From Auanema rhodensis (lineage: Eukaryota; Nematoda; Chromadorea; Rhabditida; Rhabditidae), in the NCBI GenBank assembly GCA_964057225.1, contig OZ059899.1, forward strand, positions 12,152,001 through 12,216,000: DNA of 64,000 nt, written 5' to 3'. The translations under genes and the position numbers were made by a program. The notes beneath the pieces are model-generated. The model was not told where the DNA came from, did no database searches, and saw nothing but the letters and a program-made list of their open reading frames with translations. This document shows positions 48,301 to 59,235 of this stretch, piece by piece (the first letter of the stretch is position 1; every line of letters starts with the position of its first letter).

Positions 48301-51300
48301 CTGGGCTTCTAATTCAATTGTAGGGATTTGCATTGAAAGTGACACCTCTTGAAGCACAGCGAATAGTCATCCAGAAGAATCAGAAGAAACAACTCAACGA
48401 AGTTTTTTTTGTGAAAAACAAAGAAGTAAGAGAACAAGTATATAGAACAAAGAAAATTAAGAGGGAGAGAGAGGGAGAGACAGAGAGAGAATGTTCAAAA
48501 ACTAAAACGACGACTAACCTCATATAGTCGTCTCGGCAGAATGTTCGTCGATCTCGTACAAAAGTTGTACATGATTCATCTAAGTTACGTTGGCATTCAT
48601 AACACTGAAAATAGAAAAAATTAAATAATTTGGATAATATTTCAATGAAATTAATTTTGAGAATAAGCTGTTTGAGTAATTATCTTTGAATTATCTTCAT
48701 ATTCTACTTCATGATCATCATTTGTCATCATGTACTTGTTCATGACCCTTAACCTCATCATTATCCTCATCGTTCCCTGCTACTACAAACCAACCCCCTC
48801 TTCCTGCTCTTCTTACCCTTATAACCATCACATCATACATCCCTTATCCTTCTATATCGTCGTCTCAAACATATTAAGACGAATGGTGGAAAGAGTAAAG
48901 GAGGTGAGAGAGAAAGAGAGAGAAAGAGGAAGAGAGAGAGAGGTCAGTTAGTCCCTGTACTAACTTGCTCACTTTCTCAGTTCCTTATATCAACAATTGA
49001 GCCAGACATATACACAGATACCTTCTTGTACATTCACGTCTTTCACGTTTTGTTCGTCCACCATTCATGGCTAATACTATATTGAAGACTTAGAGCAGTA
49101 GATAGAAGAGAGAAGTAAAGGCAAAATCAGAGAAGTATGAGAGTTTGTGTAGCAGAGAGAATAAGAAATTAGATGAATCGAGGAGAAGAGGGAGAGAAGG
49201 GAAGTCAACGAATACAGAAGGAAAACGAGACAACTACAACGACGGACAGACTACGATGATGTTGATGATGATGATGATGATGAAGAGAGTCGTGGTATGG
49301 TGATGGAAGTAGCGGCACATACATACACACATAGACGACGTCAAAGGTGTCGGATTTCACGACCATCACGTCGGAAGATAGACGCACGTAGGATTCTGCT
49401 GTTGGCGCTTGTTCTCTCTATTGTATACACCTTGTCTGGCATCATTGTATACGTGTAATACTTGAGATTCGTGACAGCTTGATACTAATATGCTCGAAGA
49501 AATCATCATAATCATCGTTTCGAGGAAAATTCCTGAGGGCATGTAGATCAGATAGAATCTCCGAATCCCGATAACCTCATGTAATCTTCTTCTAATCCAT
49601 ACGCAATTTGAAAAAGAAGTTTAGATTAGAAGTTCATTCAAAGTATTTTATGACTTGTAAAGGTTTTATAGAACAAAACCGTTCAGAGCCACTGTTGTAT
49701 GCCTGACAGCATCAGATGTACCTAACTACGAGTGAACCAAAAGGGGAAGAGAGAGAAGGTGTGTGTAGTTATATATTGATAGAGAGGTGTGTCTAGAGCC
49801 CTTAGTCAAGTAAATGTATTCATTTAGCCCGTTTAGCACATACACACATGGTTATAAGCCACACACATATATGAAACAGGTGTGACATAAAGAAAATAGC
49901 GTACATATTGAAGAGAGTTTAGAGAATTAGAATCGCGAAACATAAGCTGAATATTCAATGTCCAGTTTGGACTTCTTCTCTATCTAGCACTCTCTCTCTC
50001 TTTTTCTCTCTCTTTCTCTTTATTTCCGTCTTCCCTGCCCAGTAATACAGACTAGTAAAGCACGCAACGACGGTGGACTAGATAGGAAACAGGGAGACAG
50101 ATGTGCTGTGAATGATTGAAATTCATCCCGGTATTCGTGCGTATAGAAACAACACCAAAATCTCAAATTAACCGGAAAACCGGAGTTAACTACAAGCTTA
50201 ATTAGGTTCTGTCTGGAATTATTATAAACGAGGAAAATAGAGTATAGATGTATATAGCTTATTGATATATGTAGGGATGTATGTATACTATAAAGGAAAG
50301 TTCTGTAAAACGTCTATTTCTTCTTCAAAATTTTAAAATTTATTCGATTAAAAAGGTAAAAAAGATAATCTTTTATTCTATTTTATTATTTATAAAGTTA
50401 TAAACATTCTATGAACGTACCTTGAGACATGAAGCGTGAAATTCCATATCGGGATTAACTCGTAGAATGAATTGGTCGGCTATTTCTGCAACAAAAATTG
50501 ATTGTATTTTAAGGAAAGTAAAAGAAAGGAACTTTTTTTTGTAAAAAAACTCAAAAAAACTAGGTTGGCTCCATAGTTCAGAGACAAGAGATACAAGGGA
50601 GAAAGAGGAAGATGATGAGTTGATGAGCAACAACATCATCAAGGTAATAACGCTCGAACAAAACTTCAAACTTATCATCTTTTTGTCTTTGAACAAAAAA
50701 ATTTTTTATTTGTTTTGGTATGGAAAATAAATATTTTTTTTCATGTCAAGACCGATTAATTGAAAAAAAAAATAAGAAAAAGAAAAGAGAAACAAACCTA
50801 AATTACATAAAGCACATATGGACATCCGTGGTTCTGAAATAAAATAAATTTATATTTATAAAAATATATTTATTGATTTTTTTTTCTAAGATTACATATC
50901 TTCTAATAAATATCTTTTTTTTTCTTTTGATTCAATACATCAGGATTTTGTTTTTGTTTGATAAGATTTTGGGAGAAAGAAAGAGAAGATGAAAATATAA
51001 TGAAAAAACCCAATTTCATAAAAATTTCAGCTTTTAAACTTGATATATAGCTTGATTATCTGTTAAGAATCATAGTAGAAGCATTATTTACTTAAATGAG
51101 TTATAGTAATATGAAAGGAATTAAAGATAATGAATGAAAACGTCAAGAATTTTACTTTTTCTTTCCCGAATATTCTTATATTTCATCTAGTTTTCACAAG
51201 AAAAAGATAAAACTTGAAAGCATGTTGATTAGATAGTTCTGTTTCCTATTAAGGCTTAAGTTAGCTTACAGCTTACTTACTTTGTCTCTGTTTAAAATAG

Positions 51301-52431
51301 AAAATTTTATTTAATACCTTGAAAGGATATTTTCGATTTTAGACTCTGTTACTCCCCTGAGGGAACTATAAAATTCCGGCTGTAAAACAAACGAAATGAC
51401 ACGAGATAGAGGTACCGAATTGAGTCAAATCAGATTGGAAAAGCTCAAAAAGCTAGTTATTCGAATGAAAATGAAAGAAAAAAGATACAAGTAGTGTATT
51501 AGAAACCATTTCTCTATCTAATATTTTGTCTTTTACTCTTCAAAATTACCTGGAGATGAAGAGAAATATGAAACTCCTTCCCATCCCCCCCCCCCCAGTC
51601 CTACCTCCCTACGCTGGAAACCTTCAAATTCTCTTCTTTTCTTCCAGCCTTTTCCTCCTTTTCAATCCTACATCCTCTTTTCCATCTTAGTATATCTATG
51701 AGAGATTTTGGATTGAAGAAATCTTTTTCAAAATTTGAGAGATCAGTTCAGAAAGAACATCGACGATCATCAGAACATTCATATGAATAATGAAATTTGA
51801 GATGTTTGTTTCGATCCCTATAGGGTAAGAGGAAGAGGAAGAGTTGAGGTTGAGGTGGGAAGGTAAGTCAGAAAACATACGATAAAGCTCCTAACTAAGT
51901 CTCAAATGATTCATCTCGACCATCATGTCCTAATAGTCCCTTTCTCTCTCTCCCTCTGTCTCTCTTTCCCTCTACTTATAGGTTTTGACTTCTTATTGAG
52001 GCTGGCTGAGTGACAACTTAACTATGGCTTTCGTGAACTGCCCCAACGAACCCTAGATGACTTTTAGCTCTATCTCGTTTCTTAGCTTTTCTCTCTTTTT
52101 TCTTTCCTCTCCTCATCTTTCTCTCTAAGTCTCTATCTTGCTTTCCCTCTTCATCATCCTCCCTCTATCTTCGTTGTGTTCATGTAGATCCTTTTATGGC
52201 AACCGGCTAAGGAGTGGGTGCCAAAAATGATGATTAACTGGACTCGTCGTACCCTAATGACCATATATGTTAGCTGACGACGTCGTCCACAACTGCGACG
52301 AAACAGGCAGTGGCGAGAATGCAATGCAACGAAGATGAGAGGAAATGAAGACAGAAGTAGGAGGTAGAACAAGAACATCATGTATGTGTACTAGCTAAAG
52401 AAATATAAAAAATAAGAAAAAGAATAAGGAA

Positions 52432-52479
<48 letters not shown>

Positions 52480-53754
52480 GTGTAGCTTGATGTTGGGACA
52501 GCTGGTTGTTACTGGCTGGTGGTCCCTTAACCGCTTCGGCGCCATCTTGTTCGATGTTTAGCCATCAATGTGCAAAAGGTTTTGAAAGAATGTTTGAATG
52601 TTTAAATGAAAAATAAATTTTGTCCTCTAAATTCAGTGGAGAAAAGATTTTTCTGTGTGTGTATGTGTATCTTTCACAACAAATTCTAAGCATCACAGTT
52701 CAAAATTTCTCAAACAGGGACGCACAATGACGACAAACGACGTCGAGAAGGTGGAAGACGACGATGACGACGATCATGACAACGAAGACTATCAGAATTT
52801 GCATCATCATTCGAGTTATCTGATGCTCATATGAAAATGATAGAAATTGACCGAAAAAGAATATCAGAATACTCTCTAACACTATGAACACGCGATATTC
52901 AGAAGAAAGCTAAATTATAATAAATTCATGACTTCCTAATCTGGCCCCTTGAGCACAAGTTATCATGAAAAAGTTGAAAAGACAATTTCACAATGAGCAA
53001 GTTTAGATGAATTAACTTTCAGAAAAAAGAAAAAATAAGAAAACGAAAATGAAGATGAAGAAAAGGATAAAAAGCGGATAAAGAGCCAATTCTTGGAATA
53101 TTTCACCAATCATCAGGTGAATACAGTTGAGAAACGTAGAAGCAAGTTGTTTATATGTCTATGCTTAATGAGAATTGATATCATAGTTGGGGAAAAGATG
53201 CTCGTATAGAGTTGGGAAACAGGTAAAATCGATGAAAAGATCGAGAAAACAAAAAAAAGTGGAGAACGACGAGGCAGAAGATATGGAACAAGCTAGGGGC
53301 ATATGGGATAGACAGGGGCGGATTTGCCTGCCTTGCGGCGGATATCCGATGATAATCCACAGCCTAGACAAGAAGACAACATCACTCAACTGTGATTAGT
53401 TGTGATTAGGATGATAGGAGAGGAATGGTACTGAAGGACGAAAAAGACAAGAACCAAACGAATAAAGTTTGAAAATGCTTAATACTTACTTTGAATATGC
53501 ATCAGATCATCGGAACCCAAACTGATTATCGTGGATGCTGGGGTAGTTGTCGTGCCGGCAGGGCTGGCTTCAGAATCTGCTAGACAGCCGACTGATGTTA
53601 ATTCGGTTGCTGTTGGCGTACTCCAATAATCATGGACGATACCAATGGGCATAGAGCCAGAAGCAGAGCTGGCTCCAGAAGAGACCTCGGATGACGAAGG
53701 AACAACTTCTGATGGACCAGGTGGCAAATCAAAGCGCTCAAAGCCACCGCGCAT
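39379..53754 (-). CDS. lim-7: LIM-homeodomain transcription factor of the Islet class, 12 exons, about 530 aa
   Basis: Nuclear DNA-binding regulator of neuronal and other cell fates; the C. elegans member is lim-7. Exons (minus): 53754-53490, 50833-50798, 50485-50421, 48604-48519, 46047-45903, 45849-45742, 45680-45466, 45420-45294, 45243-45129, 45081-44981, 39927-39733, 39513-39379; phase holds throughout. LIM1 spans exons 2-4 ([44 protein letters not shown]). LIM2 spans exons 5-6 ([40 protein letters not shown]). The homeodomain spans exons 9-10 with [36 protein letters not shown] and [16 protein letters not shown], which is Islet-type. The C-terminal exons are Pro/Gly/His-rich. Exon 1 is a Ser/Pro-rich tail; the first Met after the upstream stop is at 53754. 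Four introns exceed 1.8 kb, typical of a gene with intronic enhancers. Confidence 0.95.
39928..44980 (-). other. 5 kb intron of the Islet gene between homeodomain and C-terminal exons
   Basis: No gene found on either strand. GAGA/CTCT tracts at 42003-42038, 43047-43170, 43330-43372, 43875-43895 and 44310-44370, a C8 run at 42600, and many copies of TAACTAT or its complement (40582-44740). Open frames here follow the tracts. Enhancers are likely but cannot be located by eye. Confidence 0.5.
45260..45277. repeat. Palindromic motif in an Islet intron, copy 1
   Basis: CTATATGATATAGTTA at 45262-45277, with flanking AA giving near-palindrome AACTATATGATATAGTTA, inside a 50-base intron. Confidence 0.8.
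45443..45458. repeat. Palindromic motif in the neighbouring Islet intron, copy 2
   Basis: An identical 16-mer to the copy in the next intron, in the same orientation, inside a 45-base intron. Confidence 0.8.
46048..48518 (-). other. 2.5 kb Islet intron between LIM1 and LIM2 exons
   Basis: No supported gene. GA tracts at 47150-47220, 48263-48292 and 48460-48492, a CT tract at 47876-47894. Open frames such as 46776-47066 and 47750-48013 lack motif or splice support. 46250-46550 is less biased in composition and could hold a regulatory element. Confidence 0.5.
48605..50420 (-). other. 1.8 kb Islet intron within LIM1
   Basis: GA tracts at 48900-48944 and 49100-49210, (ATG)n at 49258-49283, CT tract at 49988-50025. 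No gene seen. Confidence 0.5.
50834..53489 (-). other. 2.7 kb first intron of the Islet gene
   Basis: AT-rich 5' part, pyrimidine-rich 51580-52170 with a C10 run at about 51588, the long (ATG)n repeat at 52432-52479, and no supported gene. The frame at 53187-53399 (basic start) has no partner exon. Confidence 0.5.
52432..52479. repeat. (ATG)n microsatellite, 16 copies
   Basis: 48 bases of perfect ATG/GAT repeat in the first Islet intron. Confidence 0.97.
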
Positions 53755-54079
53755 ACAAACTATATTGGCAGCCAGGATTGAAGATTTTGTTGAAGAAGTT
53801 GACAGTATAATCGATATATCCACCAAAGGGATTCAATGAAGTAAAAAAAGTAAACGAATAATCGTAGATTATAAATAAATAGTTATCTTTTAAAATGAAT
53901 AGTTAGTTGGAATGATGAGATCTTAATATATAAGATACAGTAAGATCTTGTGCCAATTTGGGAAAAAAGTTGTTCTCAAATATGTTGACACGTTTTTTGA
54001 ATATTTCTATCAATTTGAATATCCAAATAGCCTTATATCAATAGAAAATTATCTTTTTTTCTCGCTTTGCACGATCAAA

Positions 54080-54240
54080 AAGGGCTTGAGAGGGGAGGAG
54101 GCACGCGAGACAGAAGCACTGGTGCTGACGTTAAAGGAGGCGGAGCCTGGACAGGGCACACTGCCAGCACCGGTAGGCGGGGGTTTGTCCACCCCGCCTA
54201 CTTGGAAGGAAGAGAGGGGTTCGCGAAACGAACATTGAGG
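54080..54240. promoter_or_regulatory. GC-rich patch with 10 bp inverted repeat upstream of the Islet gene
   Basis: GTAGGCGGGG (54173-54182) and its exact complement CCCCGCCTAC (54192-54201) are separated by 9 bases, in a 160-base island much richer in GC than its surroundings. It lies about 330-490 bases upstream of the Islet start codon, a plausible promoter or leader position. Function is not shown. Confidence 0.5.
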
Positions 54241-55139
54241 GATCTGTCGTCTGTCTCTTACTATAAGGTTTTTGAGTTCTTTGCCTAGTTTTTAAAAAGA
54301 AAATAATGATAATATATGAAAGAAAAAACTGAAAAAAGATATTTTTGTATTGAGAATGTTGGTAACTTTAAGAGTTGAGAAAGGAGAATGAATAAGGCTT
54401 TATGGTGTTAGAAAGTCATAAGCTATAAGCTTGTAGATGTATGATTTTCTTAAATTCTTGGAAATAAAATGAGCAAATGCCAAGAAGTTTAAAAACAAAA
54501 AGAATCTAAAAAAATAAGTTGAAGTATAATGATGTCTGATACTAATCTTCAAATTTCTGCTTTTGATGAGGATTATTTACCGTTTTTTCTCTTTTTTTTT
54601 CTAATTTATAATAAAAACTGAATGTCACAGCATAGTTTCATAAAGATTTGGGCAGATTATGAGGATGTTGCTTCTGCTGATTCGAATGTAGTTGCTGATG
54701 GTTGATGCTGTTGTGGGTGATGAGCCGATGCTGTTGTCGTAGATGATGATGAATCAAATATTTAAAAATTTCTTGTAGAAATTCATTATCAATATGCTTT
54801 TTAATTATTTTCTGTTAATTTGATGACGTAATGTTCTGCAATCTAATGATTTAACCGCTTGTTCTATCCTGAAATCTTGATTCGATTCGATTTGTCATAG
54901 AATTTAAGCTTAACGATATTTTTTCGATAAAAATGACCTTTTTGCAAAAAAAAAATTGTTTATCTCCTGATTACTCTCTTAAATATGATATCATATAGTA
55001 TATGGCATAATAGCATAATAAGAAAGTTGAAATCTCAAACTTTGCCAATTCATCTAAAAATATTTGAAAAGCTAATGAGGCAAGAGAAGTCCATTGGAGT
55101 CAATTAGGAATGTATTGATTTTTACTGTTTTCCAAAGAA

Positions 55140-55183
<44 letters not shown>

Positions 55184-58173
55184 TAGAAGGAGAGGGAAGA
55201 GTTGGACAGAAAGAGAGAAAATGAAGTCAACAAGAAGAAAAAGGTAAACGATGATTAAGGTTTTCTCTTTATTCGTCGTCATCCAGCCGAAAATCATTCT
55301 TCTTCTCTCTTTCTCTCCGAAGCTTTTCATTCTTCCTCATTTCATTCTATGATTTTAGGCCATACCCTTCATCCACAAATTCAACTCCATTAATAAATTT
55401 TCTATTTTTTCTCTCGATGTATCTCCAAAGTAAGAAAATAGAGATAAATCATAAAAAGTAAAAAAAAGAAAGAAAAAAGCAAAAAATCATAATAGCCACG
55501 TTGTTTTATAAGGAAAAGTTTTTTTTTGTATAAAAATAACAAAAAGAATAAGATTAATGTTGTAACTGCATTGAGAAGCTCAAAGAACGTAATGAGGATT
55601 ATCCTTTTTTCTTTATGTAAAAGAACTTTTAATAACTGTTTCTATAATATCAGAAGAATTTCCTTGTTACTTAGCATATCTTACTTCTGAAATTCAGATA
55701 GATGACGTTCACTATTCCACATGTATGCAACATCGTCAACTGCACTGCCTTCGACTACCGTAATCTATTGCGAATATTTTGGTTTAAGAGATTGATCTCA
55801 CCGAATGATCAGAGGGACCAGCCAATGAATGATTTGTAATCTCATGAGAACGAATTCAAAGCAAAACTTTGAATTTCAGATGTTTTTACCTTTTTTTTCT
55901 TTTTTTTTATTGGCAATTATGAGGAAGATGATGATGTAACTGTCAACCGTTTATAGTCTCATGTTTCTTCATTTCTCAATCTCATTCCTTATTTACTAAA
56001 TTAGAGCATTAATCGGGAAAATGACAGCTGGTTGGTTATGTTTGGATGTGCCTAAGCTCGTGCTTCTTCTCTTGTTTGGATACATCGGAAAGCAGAGCTG
56101 TAGCTCCTGAAATCTTGTCTCTTCTCATCTCTCTCTCTCTTCTCTTTTTCTCTGCTCATTCGTCGCACAGCTTCTGGAGCTCGGCAGCCAATGGCTATGC
56201 TTCAGATCGACGCCAGTCGAAGCATCATATCGAATTACAGGACCGAACCGCTTCGGGTTTTTCCTTTTCCTATCTACCACATACATACATAGACAGACAG
56301 ACAGACATACGCATGAACCTCATACTGCTAGAATCCGAAGGCATTCTCGCATGCCGTCGGGGACTCATCTTCTTTACTGATTTCTCTCTCGCATTCTTAC
56401 GTTTATTCATATACATACATTAGGTATTAACGCCTATATAGAGAGTGTATAACCATTATAGTTCATGATACTCCTCCTCCTACTTCTTCTTTTTCTTCTT
56501 CTAATTCTGCTTTTCATTTGTCAATTCAACTTCCGGTCATGTGAAATCACGCAAGGACGTAGGAAAATACGAAAAAGAAACTGATATAACCAGAGAGTCG
56601 TGCACATGATTCTGTGAGCACAAATATTCAGCTCAGATAGCAGTTCAAAGGGATATGGTAACTGAGATTCTAGGATCAGCGATCAATTCTTCTCAAACGA
56701 AATCGGGAAGTTTGACTACTATATCTGCTTCATAGCATTAAGTTGAATACGGTTCTAAATCGATGTCAGCATTACCTTCAACTCAACGTCGAGATTTGTG
56801 AATCTTTATGTTACTTCTTGATGAATAAGACAAGACCACGGCGTCAAACGTGACATCCTTTCTTCTGATTGCGGCTGACAGACTTCAATTATCCTATAAG
56901 GCCAGTCATGGCTCTTACCAATATACAGCTTGAACCGACACAGACCTTATTAGGCGAATTAAAAGAGCAGATGGACTACCAACAGTGCCCTGCGTTGACA
57001 TTCTAAATCTTTCTCCTGCACATGTGTTGTTGGTCCAATTTGATGAAAAAAAAAGATTGTTTTCGAAGCTTATTAACACAGATGAGATTTGTAATTGTCA
57101 ACTCATACAAATGTTAATAAATGATTTGGTCTCAAGTTTTAAGTTTTAAGCTCCAACACATATAGATTCTAACTATCTATGGGATATTACAATAATCCAT
57201 TATATTTATAATAAATTTGTATACAAAGACGGTTTAATTCTTAAATGATTCATTAAGCGGCATATAGAAGTCACAAGAACTCCGAGATGTTATCTTCAAG
57301 TTGTCTTCATTGTTGGTTGTTATTTTAAATTTTTTTACAAAAAAAGAACTTTTCATTTTTGGCTAATCACTTTTAATTATATGTATATACATGTATATAT
57401 TTATATATATATATATATAGTTAAACATATTTAAGTTATTTATCAAATGTAAAACAAATTAAATCTTTATGCGAATATAACTGGAAATACCAAAATGCTT
57501 CAATTATTTTATTATAATAATAGTTAATACTAAACAAAATAATATTATTTTATTATATTTGTATTAATAACTACGTCTACACCTAATTCGATGTCGTGTT
57601 CTTTTTAACTTTGGTTTTTCTTCTATGATCAATTGATAAATAAAATTGACATTTTTATCACTTAAATGTCATTTTTCACGGTGATATTGGATTGCCGTGA
57701 GACAAACGACAGATGAAGCCTCGAATTTCCCTTATTTAAATTTTGAAAATTTGATTCTTTCTTAACTGTTTGAAATCAAATGCTTAAACATTCGTTTAAT
57801 TTCCAAAATCTTTCAGATTTTCTTTCTTTTTTCTTCAAAATTTTAGATTCAGCACTGGCTTGGGTATAAGAACAATGTGAGGTGACGATATGATGAGCTT
57901 ATTGAGATATATAATATACATTATGAATTATATATAACTAACTGTTATTAGCTATTTCCAAATGAGGACTTTACCAGTTTCTTTGTTAATAATTCATTCA
58001 ATCTTCTGTCTTGACATGTATCTTCAATATATTAAAAGTTATTTCTGGGATTTTGTGTTGTATTCTAGTATAGAATACAAGAAAGTTCGAGTAATCATTT
58101 AGTTACAAACTTGTTCAATAGTTATTTTTTAAAAATATTTATATAAAAGTTCAACATAAAAACAAAAACTAAC
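54241..58173. other. 3.9 kb repeat-rich intergenic interval
   Basis: Upstream flank of the Islet gene. Contains (GA)n at 55144-55180, GATGATGA clusters at 54690-54755, a (TA)n stretch at 57395-57418 and AT-rich DNA toward the tRNA. The open frame at 56046-56423 (125 codons) includes translated CT and ACAT repeats and no recognisable domain. Probable enhancer territory. Confidence 0.45.
55144..55180. repeat. (GA)n microsatellite
   Basis: About 18 uninterrupted GA units. Confidence 0.95.
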
Positions 58174-58254
58174 GCAGCGAGCAGGGTTCGAACCTACGCG
58201 GGCAATGCCCATTAGATTTCAAGTCTAACTCCTTAACCACTCGGACATCGCTGC
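58174..58254 (-). tRNA. tRNA-Ser (anticodon UGA)
   Basis: On the minus strand the ends GCAGCGA and TCGCTGC form a perfect 7 bp acceptor stem. The anticodon stem TTAGA/TCTAA encloses the loop CTTGAAA, giving anticodon TGA. A short variable arm (GGGCATTGCCCGC region) and the T-loop GGTTCGAACC (B box) are present, and a D-arm with GTCCGAGTGGTTAAGGAG. The long variable arm and roughly 81 bases fit a serine isoacceptor. No intron. A TTTT terminator-like run is not obvious immediately downstream. Confidence 0.93.
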
Positions 58255-59235
58255 ACATTTGTCTTCATTTTTTAACATTAACAGTTGTTTAATTACAAAA
58301 CACACATGCGAAAACAATTACAAAAAAAAGGGAATATACACCTGATTTTCAGCATTATGCAACAATTCAAATTAAATTAAAATGTTTGCAGAGTCGAAAA
58401 ATTATCAAATGAAAAAATAATTGTGTTCATTTCCAAAATACAACCGTTCTTCAAAAACTACAACAAAAAATGATTGGAGAGTCACAATCGTATCACGTGA
58501 AAGTGCACGTGTGGTCAACGTCATTCTCATTTCAAAAAGTGCCTATCATGTACTTTTAAAATTCAATTATGAAAACTTTGAATAACCTTACCGTATAATA
58601 TTTTATGCAAAATTCCCTTTTAATAAAATTTTTCAGCACATGATCATTGTTATGGAAATATGTATGCTTATTGTTCAAAATGGAAAAAATTGTATTTATT
58701 TGAATCCAATGATGGCATTTTTATCAAAAAGCTTTCAAATTTTTTCTAATAGTACACCGAATCCCATAGATTTTTTTTTCATGGATAAAGAAAATTTTGT
58801 GTATATTATTATGATAATCTGTGAGCGAATAATGGATAAATTCATCGCGACTGATTGGAGAGAAAAAAATATCTGAGGGATAAAGCACAGTAAGATAGAA
58901 TCTTTAATAAAATTATTCATTTTCTCAATACCTCTTACTTTCATTTTATTTTACTATTTTGATATTTCAGTTAAAGTTTATTAGTTTCGATTTTGATAAG
59001 AGGGAAACAAGAAAATTTCAGTTGAAATTACACGTTCACCATTTTATTGGCAACGAATTTCTTAATGACAAAATGACTGCACTCTCTTTACAGCGTCATG
59101 ACCAAATATTGTAGTAAACATCTGACGCAAATTTTTATTTCAAACGATTTTTTTTCTTTAAATTCTTTAGAATAATGTATTTAAGTTGCTCTAAAGACTT
59201 CAATAATTTCAGTCTTCGAACGGTAAATAGTATTT
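58255..59235. other. Intergenic region between tRNA-Ser and eIF1
   Basis: About 1 kb, AT-rich. Includes TATCACGTGAAAGTGCACGTG at about 58492-58512, a double E-box-like element. The open frame at 58640-58876 is preceded by a TTTTTCAG but shows no motif. The eIF1 promoter must lie near the right end. Confidence 0.4.

Noticed and set aside
53187-53399. Basic 70-codon frame in the first Islet intron.
   Set aside because: No partner exon or motif; lies inside a well-defined intron.
56046-56423. Plus frame of 125 codons.
   Set aside because: Includes translated CT and ACAT/GACA repeats; no domain, no acceptor or donor pattern.
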